Positions 48,261-60,512 of a DNA stretch of 64,000 nucleotides are shown here, piece by piece. Origin of the DNA: Marinagarivorans sp. (GTDB lineage: Bacteria > Pseudomonadota > Gammaproteobacteria > Pseudomonadales > Cellvibrionaceae); the NCBI GenBank assembly GCA_028281865.1, contig JANQJB010000066.1, positions 1-64,000 on the forward strand, read 5' to 3'. The notes beneath the pieces were generated by a model. That model was given only the letters and a program-made list of their open reading frames with translations, searched no databases and had not been told where the DNA came from. The position numbers were made by a program, and so were the translations under genes. Position 1 is the stretch's first letter, and each line of letters starts with the position of its first letter.

Positions 48261-49565
48261 ATGAATAATTACCAAAAAGCAAATAGTAATCAGCAAAACT
48301 CGGGTAGACGTGCTCACCCTGATAGTTACCGCGGTGATTTAAATTCGACTTATTCTCAACAAAACCAAACGATGTCGCCCTCCGCGGCATCGCTGGCAAA
48401 AAAATATGGCTACGGTGGAGGAGGCATGCCTAATACGCGGGCAAGTTCGGCGAATCAAAACCCGAACCGCGCTTCAACTAGCCAAGGCTTTCCTAACCAA
48501 GGACCTCCACGCTACGGTGTTCATCCAGGTATGTTTGCCAATCCAGCGGTGAAAATGCCGCAGTCAGGGCAGATGGGTAATCAGGCCATAGCGCAAGGAC
48601 AAACACAGTCGCGGCAAAAAGCCGGATTTCAAAAAAATACAGTTGCTCAAAATCAACAGCAATTTGCTGGCGGTTATGGCCAGCAGGCCACTTCTCAATA
48701 CGGGACGGACCCGGTCGTTGAGCAAGCGATGCGCAGTCTTGGTTTAAGTTATCACGATGTTGAGAGCCCTTATGCTCGCGAAATGCAGCAGGCAACTGAT
48801 TGGTGTCAGATTCGGCACAACCTTATTCGTGTCGCGGTTGAAACACAGGGTGATTGGTTAGCCTCCGGTGATAATTTAAAGCAAGAAAACAATGCAAGTA
48901 TGTTTAATTTGTTGACGCAGTATTGGCAAGAAGGTTTAGCCATGTCGCAGAGTGCAGCGCAGTCAATGGCAAGGGGGTCGGCCAACGACACTATTGCATG
49001 GAGTGCTGCTTTTATTAGTTGGTGTGTTCGCACTGCGATGCCAAATCCGCCGCCACCTAACGACGCGGGTTTTTTATATCACGCACGCCATATGGCGTAT
49101 ATTGCGCAAGCTGCTCGCAATCGCGAAAACCAAGATGCGACGAGGCCTTTTTGGTTGTTTGATATTAATGACCCTAATGTCGTTCCGGAAGACGGTGACA
49201 TTCTTTGCTTAAATCGCTGGGACAGTGATCGTGGACGCTATACAGACCATTCGTTTACATCTGTGAGAGACAATTGGGTATTAAACAATGCTAATCGAGT
49301 CGCCACAGGCAAATCACATACTGATATCGTGATTGGTCATTTTGAAGAAAATGGCCGAAGATGGATTGAAACGATTGGCGGGAATGTTGGCGACACTGTG
49401 GGCTCGCGTTATTACTCGTTGGATGCGCAAGGGCGTTTGGTTGATCAGGTTCAGTTAAATGGCAACGCCGTGAATGGGAAGCAAAATATTACTCAAACTG
49501 TCGGCAATCGACCGCCAATTGTATTTGCACTTATTCGCTTGACCTCGTGCGCAAATTTTAATTAG
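48261..49565 (+). CDS. DUF2272-type (NlpC/P60-CHAP-like) protein with Q/N-rich N-terminus
   Basis: 434 residues. The first ~150 residues are Q/N/S/G-rich and disordered. The C-terminal ~280 residues match the DUF2272 pattern: AWSAAFISWC (probable nucleophile Cys255), HARHMAY (His277), PEDGDILCLNR, HTDIVIGHFEENG and WIETIGGNVGDTVGSR. The family is thought to be a papain-like/CHAP fold, often acting on peptidoglycan; activity here is inferred. GGGGAGAG lies before the ATG, 41 bp after the membrane-protein gene, so the two form the plus-strand arm. No signal peptide. Confidence 0.82.
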   Translation: MNNYQKANSNQQNSGRRAHPDSYRGDLNSTYSQQNQTMSPSAASLAKKYGYGGGGMPNTRASSANQNPNRASTSQGFPNQGPPRYGVHPGMFANPAVKMPQSGQMGNQAIAQGQTQSRQKAGFQKNTVAQNQQQFAGGYGQQATSQYGTDPVVEQAMRSLGLSYHDVESPYAREMQQATDWCQIRHNLIRVAVETQGDWLASGDNLKQENNASMFNLLTQYWQEGLAMSQSAAQSMARGSANDTIAWSAAFISWCVRTAMPNPPPPNDAGFLYHARHMAYIAQAARNRENQDATRPFWLFDINDPNVVPEDGDILCLNRWDSDRGRYTDHSFTSVRDNWVLNNANRVATGKSHTDIVIGHFEENGRRWIETIGGNVGDTVGSRYYSLDAQGRLVDQVQLNGNAVNGKQNITQTVGNRPPIVFALIRLTSCANFN

Positions 49566-49581
49566 TTGCGGCTTGATCTGG

Positions 49582-49605
49582 AAAAAAGCCTTTCTGGCCT
49601 TTTTC
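49582..49605 (+). terminator. Terminator of the plus-strand island arm
   Basis: AAAAAAGCC, loop TTTCT, then GGCCTTTTT: an A/U-flanked hairpin with one mismatch and a terminal T-run, 16 bp after the DUF2272 gene stop. It marks the right end of the island's coding part. The ~150 bp to the ate stop hold nothing recognisable. Confidence 0.6.
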
Positions 49606-49762
49606 GAGTGTCGGATTAAAAATGCTTATCGTAAACGTGCGAGTTTACTGGTATTTTTGATTCTCGCATTTGCCTTACAGAAAATGGCGACACTTCCGTG
49701 TTTTGCACGTCAGTCAAGAAAAATCACTATAGCTTTTAATTTTTTGCTTTGGGGCGACCAAA

Positions 49763-50470
49763 TTAATAAACGCAAACCCAGCGGTTATTAATTAACACAT
49801 CAAATGGTCGGTAGTGGTTTTTATAAGACATTTTTTGACAGCGCTTAATCCAATAACCTAAATAAAGGTATTGTAATTCCATTTTTTTTGCCAGATTAAT
49901 CTGGTAGAGAATGGAGTATACGCCAAGGCTGCGTTTTGATTCTGATGTATCGTAATACGTATAAATTGCCGAGAGACCGCTTTCGAGTTTATCGCTCACA
50001 GCAAGCATAATTAATTTGCCGTCAATGCGTCCTTCGATATAAAGCGTAGAGCCCCAACCATCGCAAAGAAAGTCTTCGTATTGTGAGCGCGATGGCGGAT
50101 ACATATCGCCATCGGCATGTTTTTTAACTATGTAGTCTGCATAGAGTGCGTAGTGTTCGTCTGTATTAATATTTTGCACGGTGTGAATTGCCAAGTCCTG
50201 ATTGCGACGCCAACAGCGCTTTTGGCTGCGTGTCTGTTTGAAGGCATGGGCGTGGGTGCGGATTGGGATACAGGCGTGGCAATTTGAGCATCGCGGGCGG
50301 TATATGTGTTTTCCGCTGCGACGAAAACCGTAACGTGATAATTCGCTGTAAACATGGTTGTCAATTTCTGCGGCAGGATCGACAAATACTGTTGTAGCTG
50401 TTTCCCCTTCGAGATAGCTACAGGGATGCTCATGTGTCGCAAATAATTTTATGTTCGATAGGTCAGTCAC
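49763..50470 (-). CDS. bpt: Aspartate/glutamate leucyltransferase (Ate/Bpt)
   Basis: 235-residue aminoacyl-tRNA-protein transferase that adds a destabilising N-terminal residue, feeding the ClpS/ClpA pathway. Typical sequence: YLEGETATTVFVDP, YGFRRSGKHIYRPRCSNCHACIPIR with the conserved Cys residues, and LGYWIKRCQKMSYKNHYRP near the C-terminus. It overlaps aat by 8 bp. Normally close to infA; here the 24-kb island separates them. Confidence 0.95.
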   Translation of the reverse strand: MTDLSNIKLFATHEHPCSYLEGETATTVFVDPAAEIDNHVYSELSRYGFRRSGKHIYRPRCSNCHACIPIRTHAHAFKQTRSQKRCWRRNQDLAIHTVQNINTDEHYALYADYIVKKHADGDMYPPSRSQYEDFLCDGWGSTLYIEGRIDGKLIMLAVSDKLESGLSAIYTYYDTSESKRSLGVYSILYQINLAKKMELQYLYLGYWIKRCQKMSYKNHYRPFDVLINNRWVCVY

Positions 50471-51191
50471 GGCTTATCATCTTGTTGCGGGCGTTTGCCC
50501 ACACATCTTGCATTTTCTTTTCCAGTTTCTTTGAACAATATTCTCTTAGAGCACCTTCAAACTTTGTACGTTCAATATTTATAGCGCCAAGTGAACCTAA
50601 ATGTGGATTTTCGACCTGACAATCGAGAAGCTTGAATCCAGAATTCAATAACCAGCGGCAAAAATACACCAACGCTGTTTTAGAGGCGTTTGTTTCTGTG
50701 CTAAACATCGATTCGCCAAAAAACACCTCTCCAATACCCACACCGTAAATGCCACCAACCAACTCTCCAAACGCGTTCCATACCTCAACCGAATGCGCAT
50801 AGCCGAGGCTATGTAAATTGCAGTACGCATGGTTGATATCTTCGTTAATCCAGGTTCCTTGCTGTTGTTTACGCGGCCCGGCGCAAGCATGGATTACCTT
50901 GGAAAAACTCCGGTCGATTGTAACGTGCCAGTCCGTTTTTCGAAGATGTTTTTGTAAACTCCGGGAGATATGCAGACTCTCGGGATAAATCACCATACGC
51001 GGGTCTGGCGACCACCACAAGATTGGCTGGTTTTCATCATACCAGGGGAAAATACCCTTGCGGTAGGCGTTGAGCAGCCGCTCCTCGGATAAGTCTCCGC
51101 CAACCGCTAGCAGTCCATTCGGGTCGTCGAGGGCATAAAAAGAAGGCGGAAACCAATTAGGGTCCGCCTTCAACCATTGCAATGTGTTCAA
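50463..51191 (-). CDS. aat: Leucyl/phenylalanyl-tRNA-protein transferase
   Basis: 242-residue N-degron enzyme that transfers Leu/Phe to N-terminal Lys/Arg. Family landmarks: FPPSFYALDDPNGLLAVGGD, YRKGIFPWYDENQPILWWSP, GGIYGVGIGEVFFGESMFS and LLDCQVENPHLGSLGA. Coupled with bpt by overlap. Its place in the aat-bpt pair is conserved. Confidence 0.96.
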   Translation of the reverse strand: MNTLQWLKADPNWFPPSFYALDDPNGLLAVGGDLSEERLLNAYRKGIFPWYDENQPILWWSPDPRMVIYPESLHISRSLQKHLRKTDWHVTIDRSFSKVIHACAGPRKQQQGTWINEDINHAYCNLHSLGYAHSVEVWNAFGELVGGIYGVGIGEVFFGESMFSTETNASKTALVYFCRWLLNSGFKLLDCQVENPHLGSLGAINIERTKFEGALREYCSKKLEKKMQDVWANARNKMISRD

Positions 51192-51251
51192 TGGACTTTG
51201 ATTTTAGTGATGGATACTCGACAAATGTGGATACTCGACAGATAGGCTTAC

Positions 51252-52205
<954 letters not shown>

Positions 52206-52214
52206 CTAACTTAT

Positions 52215-52254
52215 TTTTAGGTGTTTGATCTTAATTTTAGGTGTTTAATCTTAA
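52215..52254. repeat. Tandem duplication of a 20-bp unit upstream of trxB
   Basis: TTTTAGGTGTTTGATCTTAA (52215-52234) is followed directly by a copy with one change (A for G at position 13). It lies 18 bp upstream of trxB, inside its presumed leader. Confidence 0.8.
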
Positions 52255-52749
52255 AAAGTTTTAGCAGTTTTATTTGGGCCAAAGTTACAGTCTATAATAG
52301 CAAATCCACGTTCCAACCCGATCCAAGTCAAGCGCTGATTGTGAATTTTGGTGAATGCGCTTAATCCTCTAATAAGGCTGGGGTGCCTGGGTAAGCGCAG
52401 CTCGCTAGTAAACACAATTCTCTTTATTTTTGTTATTTCGTGACAGTAGATGTTTCTTATCTAATGCCACTGTTCTGATTTTTCAATGACCAGACCCAAT
52501 TCATGCTGGCTTGTAATGCCGACCCGCAATAAAACGGGCCGCAGATAGTAAGTCAAATACTGTTGTAACACCAAATTTTTCCAATTCAGAAGCCAGAAAA
52601 AGCGCGTAAGATAAGGCTGATATGCTAAAAAATGTGAAGTAAATCACGTGAAAATCACGTGGCTTTGCACAAAAATTTCTCACCAATCAAAGTATCAACA
52701 CGTTAATATTGCGCTTTGTTCCCCTAGCGCACATCGCCAGGTAAATAAT
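52255..52749. other. Divergent trxB/ftsK intergenic region
   Basis: About 500 bp with no RNA gene or clear terminator recognised. Two direct copies of AAATCACGTG (52641-52650 and 52652-52661) lie about 100 bp upstream of the preferred ftsK start and could be a regulator site. Confidence 0.4.
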
Positions 52750-55107
52750 TTGAGCCGAAAAAAAACCAATACAAAGAAAGATTTAGACGTCAACGCAACG
52801 GTTGAACCCTCTGTGTTAAGCCAGAAAGCGCAAAAAATTGCGCGCGAAGGTTTTTTCATAGTCGTTGTTGCTTTGTGCGCCTACTTAATTCTAGTGCTCG
52901 CTAGCTACGATTCGAACGATCCTGGGTGGTCGAGCACCGGCATGAACGAGGAAATACATAATGCCGGGGGCCCGGCGGGTGCCTGGTTGGCTGATCGCAT
53001 CTATTCCCTCTTTGGTATCGTCGCCTTCTTATTTCCAGTTTTATTAGGGTATCGGGCTTGGCGCTTGTTGAAAGATGACGACAAGCCGTTTTGGGACCCG
53101 ATAATTTTATGTTTGCGAATTGTAGGCCTGATATTGCTGATACTTGCGAGCACGGGCTTAAGTGTCCAGCATTTTGGGCCCGAGCATTTTGATCTTCCGT
53201 TTTCGGCCGGCGGACTATTGGGGATGTCGGTATCACAGGCGGTTGATTCAACATTTGGCTTTAGCGGTGGTGTGTTGCTGCTATTTGCAGTCTTTTTGTT
53301 TGGCATGACGATCTTTGTCGACTTTTCCTGGATTGCATTAATGGATTGGATTGGGAATTGGGTTCTTAAGGGCTATCGTGGAGCTAAATACAAATTTAAC
53401 CAATGGAAAGTCTTGCGCGCAGAAAAGAAACAAGTGGACGAGGTTGTTGAACAGCGCCGCGTTGCGATAAAAGAGCAAAAGGCCAAGAATAAGGATCGCA
53501 AGCCACCTGCAATTGCCGCAACTCCAAAACCGGTCAAAACCAGCGTGCGTGCGCAAAAAGAAAAGCAACAATCGTTATTTGATACGCCTGTGGTCGGCGA
53601 CTTGCCTCAGGTCAGCCTACTGGACCCGGCGGAGAAAAGCTCCGAAAAAGGTTATTCCGAAGAATCGCTCGAAGCGATGGCGCGGCTATTAGAACTGAAG
53701 TTAAAAGACTTTAACGTGGTTGCCGAAGTCACTGAAGTGCTGCCTGGCCCAGTGGTTACGCGTTTTGAACTGCAACCGGCACCGGGCGTAAAAGCTTCCA
53801 AAATAACCGGCTTGGCAAAAGATTTGGCGCGCTCACTTGCAGTTAGCAGTGTAAGGGTAGTGGAAGTTATCGAAGGCAAGTCGGTGATTGGCATCGAAAT
53901 TCCGAATCAGGATCGCGAAATGGTCCGTTTATCTGAGGTGATTTCCTCGTCTGTTTACGACAAAGCGAAATCGCCATTAACGTTAGCATTGGGGCACGAT
54001 ATTTCCGGCCAGCCGGTAACAGCTGATCTGCAAAAAATGCCGCATTTATTGGTCGCAGGGACCACAGGTTCGGGAAAGTCTGTCGGTGTGAACGCGATGT
54101 TGCTGAGCATTCTTTACAAAGCGACACCAGAGGAAGTGCGCTTATTACTGGTCGACCCGAAGATGCTTGAGCTTTCTGTCTACGAAGGTATTCCACACTT
54201 ATTGGCACCGGTTGTAACCGACATGAAAGAGGCCGCCACGGGTTTGCGCTGGTGTGTTGGTGAAATGGAAAGACGCTACAAACTGATGGCGGCGCTAGGT
54301 GTGCGCAACATCGCCGGTTACAACAAGAAAATTAACGATGCAGTAAAAGCGGGCGAGCCTATCAAAGATCCACTTTGGGTTCCGGCCGATATCGATTCTG
54401 CTGTTGAGGAAGAAGCACCCGCGCTTGGAACCTTGCCGTTTATTGTTGTCGTTATCGACGAATTTGCCGACATGATGATGATTGTTGGTAAAAAGGTTGA
54501 GCAATTGATAGCGCGTATTGCGCAGAAAGCGCGAGCGGCAGGGATACACTTAGTATTGGCGACGCAGCGCCCATCCGTGGATGTTATTACCGGCCTGATA
54601 AAAGCCAATGTTCCAACACGCATGGCATTCCAGGTTTCTTCCAAAATTGACTCGCGAACCATTATTGACCAGGGGGGTGCCGAGCAGCTTCTCGGTTATG
54701 GGGACATGTTATATCTACCTCCGGGTACAAGCATGATTCAACGTGTCCACGGCGCTTTTGTCGACGATCACGAAGTGCACAAGGTCGTGGCTGACTGGAA
54801 GAGGCGCGGAGAGCCCAATTATCTTGAAGAAATATTTAGCGAATCAACCGAAGCTATTTCCGTGCCGGGCTATAGCGACGACGGTGATTCCGAGAACGGC
54901 GACTCGGAGTCCGACCCACTCTACGACGAAGCGGTTGCATTTGTGTTGGAAACGCGCAAAGCCAGCATCTCATCAGTACAGCGCAAATTGCGTATTGGCT
55001 ATAATCGCGCGGCGCGCTTGATTGAACAGATGGAGGCCTCAGGGGTCGTAAGCCCTATGGGTAGTAATGGCAGCCGTGACGTGCTTGCACCGAACCACGC
55101 AGGATAA
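52750..55107 (+). CDS. ftsK: DNA translocase FtsK (short form)
   Basis: 785-residue septal DNA pump that resolves chromosomes with XerCD. Four membrane segments lie in the first ~190 residues, then a charged linker, an alpha/beta FtsK core with Walker [17 protein letters not shown] and Walker [14 protein letters not shown], and a C-terminal gamma winged helix ([20 protein letters not shown]) that reads KOPS. The start is uncertain: TTG 52750 has AGG 8 bp upstream, while the frame extends to GTG 52648. The short linker is normal for non-enteric FtsK. Confidence 0.94.
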   Translation: MSRKKTNTKKDLDVNATVEPSVLSQKAQKIAREGFFIVVVALCAYLILVLASYDSNDPGWSSTGMNEEIHNAGGPAGAWLADRIYSLFGIVAFLFPVLLGYRAWRLLKDDDKPFWDPIILCLRIVGLILLILASTGLSVQHFGPEHFDLPFSAGGLLGMSVSQAVDSTFGFSGGVLLLFAVFLFGMTIFVDFSWIALMDWIGNWVLKGYRGAKYKFNQWKVLRAEKKQVDEVVEQRRVAIKEQKAKNKDRKPPAIAATPKPVKTSVRAQKEKQQSLFDTPVVGDLPQVSLLDPAEKSSEKGYSEESLEAMARLLELKLKDFNVVAEVTEVLPGPVVTRFELQPAPGVKASKITGLAKDLARSLAVSSVRVVEVIEGKSVIGIEIPNQDREMVRLSEVISSSVYDKAKSPLTLALGHDISGQPVTADLQKMPHLLVAGTTGSGKSVGVNAMLLSILYKATPEEVRLLLVDPKMLELSVYEGIPHLLAPVVTDMKEAATGLRWCVGEMERRYKLMAALGVRNIAGYNKKINDAVKAGEPIKDPLWVPADIDSAVEEEAPALGTLPFIVVVIDEFADMMMIVGKKVEQLIARIAQKARAAGIHLVLATQRPSVDVITGLIKANVPTRMAFQVSSKIDSRTIIDQGGAEQLLGYGDMLYLPPGTSMIQRVHGAFVDDHEVHKVVADWKRRGEPNYLEEIFSESTEAISVPGYSDDGDSENGDSESDPLYDEAVAFVLETRKASISSVQRKLRIGYNRAARLIEQMEASGVVSPMGSNGSRDVLAPNHAG

Positions 55108-55127
55108 AAATAGGAAACGAGAGGAAT

Positions 55128-55847
55128 ATGAAGAAGCTAAGTTTGTTGATGTGGTTATTTTTTTTAAGCCCAATGGTATGGGCGGCAGCGGCCGAAAAGC
55201 CGAAAGGGACCGAAAAACCAAAAGAGTTAGCGGCTCCTACCTCATCTAATCAATCGCAAGATGCTTTCAATAAATCACATGATGCTGTCAATAAATCAGA
55301 TGATGCTATGGCCCTTAGCGAGCGACTTCAAGCGATGGACAGCGTTGAAGGTCGTTTTGAACAGTTGCTGTTTGATAATAAGGGTGAACTGTTAGAAAAA
55401 ACCAAGGGCGATTTTGCGCTTAAACGCCCGGGGTTTTTTTACTGGAAAAGTGACGAGCCATTTCCGCAAACGGTTGTTGGCAATCCGTCCACACTTTGGG
55501 TTTATGACCCTGACCTTGAGCAGGTTACGGTGCGCACTCAAGACACAAACGCGGTGCATAATCCCGCACGTTTACTCAGCAACGATATTTCCGATTTAGA
55601 AAAAATCTTTACGGTTACAGCAGCAAAAAATGGAGTTTTTAAGCTCGAGCCTTTAGATGAAGAAGCGCCGTTTGCGTCCGTATCATTTAAATTTGTCAAA
55701 GACAAAATCGATGCGATTAGTTTTACCGACCAACTCGGCCAAAAAACTGAATTGAGCCTTAGCATTTCGCAAATAAATAAAACCATTGATATGCAGCTCT
55801 TCAATTTTATTCCGCCTGAAGGGACTGACGTACTGTTGGATGAGTGA
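55128..55847 (+). CDS. lolA: Outer-membrane lipoprotein carrier LolA
   Basis: 239-residue periplasmic chaperone that ferries lipoproteins from LolCDE to LolB. Signal peptide MKKLSLLMWLFFLSPMVWAA. The LolA core begins at SLAERLQAMDSVEGRFEQ-like residues (about 63 onwards) with GDFALKRPGFFYWKSDEPF and VYDPDLEQVTVR. Between signal and core is an unusual ~40-residue K/S/N-rich insert with a short duplication (NKSHDAV, NKSDDAM). It follows ftsK by 20 bp. Confidence 0.94.
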   Translation: MKKLSLLMWLFFLSPMVWAAAAEKPKGTEKPKELAAPTSSNQSQDAFNKSHDAVNKSDDAMALSERLQAMDSVEGRFEQLLFDNKGELLEKTKGDFALKRPGFFYWKSDEPFPQTVVGNPSTLWVYDPDLEQVTVRTQDTNAVHNPARLLSNDISDLEKIFTVTAAKNGVFKLEPLDEEAPFASVSFKFVKDKIDAISFTDQLGQKTELSLSISQINKTIDMQLFNFIPPEGTDVLLDE

Positions 55848-57186
55848 CTCGCTTTTTCACGAGGATATCGAGCACAAGTTTCAACCGCTTGCGGCGCGCA
55901 TGCGGCCGCAAAATCTTGCTCAATATATTGGACAAGAGCATTTACTTGGAAAAGACAAGCCTCTGCGCAAAGCGATTGAAACCGGGCAAATCCATTCGAT
56001 GCTTCTTTGGGGACCGCCTGGCACAGGCAAAACATCACTCGCGAAATTGCTCACATCCCATATAGATGGGCACTTTCAAGATATATCTGCAGTATTAAGC
56101 GGCGTTAAAGATATTCGCCAAGCTGTCGATGATGCCAAGCATCGCATGCAGTTTTCCGGAAAAAAAACTGTGTTATTTGTCGACGAAGTGCATCGATTTA
56201 ACAAAGCGCAGCAAGATGCATTTTTGCCGTTTGTCGAAGACGGAACGCTGATCTTTGTAGGCGCCACCACCGAAAATCCGTCGTTTGAAGTCAATAACGC
56301 TTTGTTATCGCGTTGCCGTGTATATGTGCTTAAAGCCTTGTCTGAAGAGAATATTACTCAGCTACTTCAGATGGGGCTAGAGGACGAGGAAAGAGGACTC
56401 GGCTCGCGTAAACTCCAACTGGAATCAGATGCCGCAGAATATATCAGTCGCATAGCGGACGGTGATGCAAGGAGGGCGCTTACGTTGCTTGAACTCGCCG
56501 CAGATTTAGTGGATGACGGTGCAGCGCTGTCAAAGGAAATTGCTCAGCAAGTGGCGACTTCTGATTTGCGGCGCTTTGACAAAGGTGGTGAGCATTTTTA
56601 CGATCAAATCTCGGCGCTGCATAAATCTGTGAGAGGCTCAGCACCTGATGCGGCTTTGTATTGGTTCGCCCGTATGCTAGATGGAGGCTGCGATCCACTC
56701 TATATCGCCCGTCGGGTTGTAAGAATGGCAACTGAAGATATCGGCAATGCTGATCCTCGAGGCTTAGAGTTAGCGCTCAATGCCTGGACCGTTCAAGAAC
56801 GCTTGGGTAGTCCAGAGGGCGAGCTTGCAATTTCTCAAGCGATTTTATTTCTTGCGGCAGCACCGAAAAGTAATGCTGTGTATAATGCCCACAAGTTGGC
56901 GATGGCGGACGTAGCTGCGAACCCGAGCTATGATGTACCGTTAAGGTTGCGCAATGCGCCGACGAAATTAATGAAGTCGCTCGATTATGGCGCGGGGTAT
57001 CGTTATGCGCATGATGAGCCCGATGCTTTTGCTGCAGGCGAACGTTATTTTCCTGACGAGATGGAAGAGCAAAAATATTATCAGCCGGTCGAGCGTGGCT
57101 TAGAAATTAAAATCGCGGAAAAATTGCGTACTCTAGAAGAAAAAAATGCTGCTGCACGCGGCAGTGAAGAACCCAAAAAGCCTTAA
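55840..57186 (+). CDS. rarA: Replication-associated recombination protein RarA (MgsA)
   Basis: 448-residue AAA+ clamp-loader-like ATPase acting at stalled forks. Walker A GPPGTGKTSLAKLL, Walker B VLFVDEVHRFNKAQQDAFLP, sensor GATTENPSFEVNNALLSR, and the C-terminal MgsA tetramerisation region (RLGSPEGELAISQAILFLA). ATG 55840 overlaps the lolA stop (ATGAGTGA) and gives the family start (LAARMRPQNLAQYIGQEHLL follows closely). Confidence 0.95.
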   Translation: MSDSLFHEDIEHKFQPLAARMRPQNLAQYIGQEHLLGKDKPLRKAIETGQIHSMLLWGPPGTGKTSLAKLLTSHIDGHFQDISAVLSGVKDIRQAVDDAKHRMQFSGKKTVLFVDEVHRFNKAQQDAFLPFVEDGTLIFVGATTENPSFEVNNALLSRCRVYVLKALSEENITQLLQMGLEDEERGLGSRKLQLESDAAEYISRIADGDARRALTLLELAADLVDDGAALSKEIAQQVATSDLRRFDKGGEHFYDQISALHKSVRGSAPDAALYWFARMLDGGCDPLYIARRVVRMATEDIGNADPRGLELALNAWTVQERLGSPEGELAISQAILFLAAAPKSNAVYNAHKLAMADVAANPSYDVPLRLRNAPTKLMKSLDYGAGYRYAHDEPDAFAAGERYFPDEMEEQKYYQPVERGLEIKIAEKLRTLEEKNAAARGSEEPKKP

Positions 57187-57219
57187 TTTTATTAGCGAAA
57201 CAAATATCGGTATTATTAA

Positions 57220-57597
57220 ATGTCTGCTTGGTTAGCCGTTGCACTTGGGGGTGCTGGTGGGGCTGTAGCGCGCTACACTTTGTCTTTAATTTTTCCTTTT
57301 AATGCGGATAAATTTCCTGTTGCTACTTTTATTGCTAATGCATTGGGCTGCTTGTTGATAGGAGTATTTTATTATTTGATTTTTAGCAAAGCTGTAATTT
57401 CAAGTGATTTAAAGCCGCTTATTATGGTGGGATTTTTGGGTGCGTTTACGACATTCTCAACCTTTTCCCTAGAGGTGTTGCAACTTGCTCAAAATGGCTT
57501 AGCGAGCTTGGCCGTCATTTATGCTGCAGCGTCACTGCTCGTCAGCGTATTGAGTGTGACTAGTGGTTACTATTTAATGAGACTCATTAGTGCCTGA
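57220..57597 (+). CDS. crcB: Fluoride exporter CrcB/Fluc
   Basis: 125-residue four-helix membrane protein that forms dual-topology fluoride channels. Conserved GGAGGAVARYTLS at the N-terminus, TFIANALGCLLIG with the key Asn, and the Phe-box segment GFLGAFTTFSTFSLE. No fluoride riboswitch was recognised in the 33-bp gap to rarA. Confidence 0.95.
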   Translation: MSAWLAVALGGAGGAVARYTLSLIFPFNADKFPVATFIANALGCLLIGVFYYLIFSKAVISSDLKPLIMVGFLGAFTTFSTFSLEVLQLAQNGLASLAVIYAAASLLVSVLSVTSGYYLMRLISA

Positions 57598-57664
57598 GTA
57601 GTACCGTTAACGTATTTTAAACTAGATTATTTAGCACCTGATTATCGTTTTAAAGAAAAAGTAG

Positions 57665-58951
<1,287 letters not shown>

Positions 58952-58999
58952 ATTTTCGCTCGTTGAGCAAAAAGTTATAACAGCTTGTTTCTTAACATT

Positions 59000-60391
59000 G
59001 TGGATTATTTACCTTTATTTTTTACTTTAAAAAAACGTCCGTGTCTTTTAATCGGTGGCGGTAGCATTGCACTTCGCAAGGCGCGACTGCTCTTGCGAGC
59101 CGGTGCCGAGCTATTGGTCGTTGCGCCTGAAATTAATCCCGAATTAAAGGCATTAGTGGATGCTAATAACGGAAAATGTCTGAATAGCGAATACCAAGTG
59201 CAGTTGCTCAGTGACGTTGTGCTAGTCATTTCCGCGACAGACGACGAGGATGTAAACAAAAAAGTCGCGGGTGATTGCAAAGCGCGCAATATCCCGGTGA
59301 ATGTCGTCGATAACCCGGAATTATGCACGGTAATAATGCCCGCGATAGTGGATCGAAGCCCTCTAATGATCGCAGTTTCAAGTGGCGGATCTGCGCCTGT
59401 ACTTACACGTGTCGTGCGTTCAAAATTAGAAACGCTAATTCCGGGTCGCTTTGGCAACCTGGCGAAATTTGCCAGCCGTTTTCGCAACAAAATAAAAACG
59501 GCGATTAGAGATGGTGAGCTTCGGCGCCGGTTTTGGGAAGACATTATTGATGGCGCGATTGGTGAGTCAGTTTTAAAAGGGAATGAACAACAAGCTGAGT
59601 TAGCTCTAGAAAATAAGTTGACTTCTCAGAAAAAAAATAAACAGGAAATAAACGGTGAAGTATATTTAGTAGGTGCCGGCCCAGGTGACCCGGATTTATT
59701 AACTTTTAAAGCTTTGCGGCTTATGCAGCGTGCCGAGGTCGTTCTTTATGACCGCCTGGTCTCTCAACCCATTCTTGATATGGTGCGACGCGATGCTGAA
59801 TTTATCTATGTGGGTAAACGGCGTGCAGAACACGCCGTTGACCAACGCGATATCAACCAACTTTTAGTTGATCATGCACTGCAAGGTAAGAGAGTGTTGC
59901 GCCTAAAAGGAGGTGATCCCTTTATTTTTGGTCGTGGCGGTGAGGAAATAGATTTATTGGCGCAAAACCATATTCCGTTTCAGGTGGTACCGGGGATTAC
60001 CGCAGCTTCGGGTTGTGCAGCTTATGCCGGCATTCCGCTAACGCATCGCGACTATGCTCAATCCGTTCGATTCATTACTGGGCATTTGAAGGAAGGCGCG
60101 CTATCGCTCTCTGACCAAGACCTTGTTCACGATAATCAGACCTTGGTTTTTTATATGGGGCTTGTGGCACTTAAGGAAATCTGTGAACAGCTGATAGCGA
60201 TTGGGCGCGCAAAAGACACACCGTGTGCGTTGATAGAGCAGGGCACTACAGAAAAGCAACGCGTCCATCTTTCAGATCTCGCCAATATATATACGCTGGT
60301 AGAGTCTCGTAATGTAAAAGCCCCGACGCTGTTTATTATTGGTGGTGTTGTTAAGTTACACGAGAAACTTCAGTGGTTTAAAGGGCAATAG
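59000..60391 (+). CDS. cysG: Siroheme synthase CysG
   Basis: Trifunctional enzyme making siroheme from uroporphyrinogen III. The N-terminal dehydrogenase/ferrochelatase part has [16 protein letters not shown]; the C-terminal methyltransferase part begins [20 protein letters not shown] and has [14 protein letters not shown] prefer GTG 59000, which gives the family start ([20 protein letters not shown] minus its last residue); TTG 58985 is an alternative. Neither has a strong ribosome-binding site. About 463 residues. Siroheme serves nitrite/sulfite reductases, in line with the nitrate-reductase-like genes at the window end. Confidence 0.94.
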   Translation: MDYLPLFFTLKKRPCLLIGGGSIALRKARLLLRAGAELLVVAPEINPELKALVDANNGKCLNSEYQVQLLSDVVLVISATDDEDVNKKVAGDCKARNIPVNVVDNPELCTVIMPAIVDRSPLMIAVSSGGSAPVLTRVVRSKLETLIPGRFGNLAKFASRFRNKIKTAIRDGELRRRFWEDIIDGAIGESVLKGNEQQAELALENKLTSQKKNKQEINGEVYLVGAGPGDPDLLTFKALRLMQRAEVVLYDRLVSQPILDMVRRDAEFIYVGKRRAEHAVDQRDINQLLVDHALQGKRVLRLKGGDPFIFGRGGEEIDLLAQNHIPFQVVPGITAASGCAAYAGIPLTHRDYAQSVRFITGHLKEGALSLSDQDLVHDNQTLVFYMGLVALKEICEQLIAIGRAKDTPCALIEQGTTEKQRVHLSDLANIYTLVESRNVKAPTLFIIGGVVKLHEKLQWFKGQ

Positions 60392-60512
60392 TTCTCCACA
60401 TCTATTGCTCTCGGTGATTTTCTCGCTAAATAATTTTTAAGTATGGCCGATAACCTGAAAGGAGTTCACCTTATCAAAGCTTAGCCCTCTGCCCAACACA
60501 TAGGGATGGCAT

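Noticed and set aside
49573..49791. 72-residue frame after the DUF2272 gene
   Set aside because: It overlaps the terminator hairpin and the 3' end of bpt, has no ribosome-binding site, and the product shows no recognisable pattern.
52255..52749. tRNA or small RNA gene in the trxB-ftsK gap
   Set aside because: No cloverleaf-like arrangement or T-loop GGTTCRA-type sequence was found by reading; only short direct repeats.
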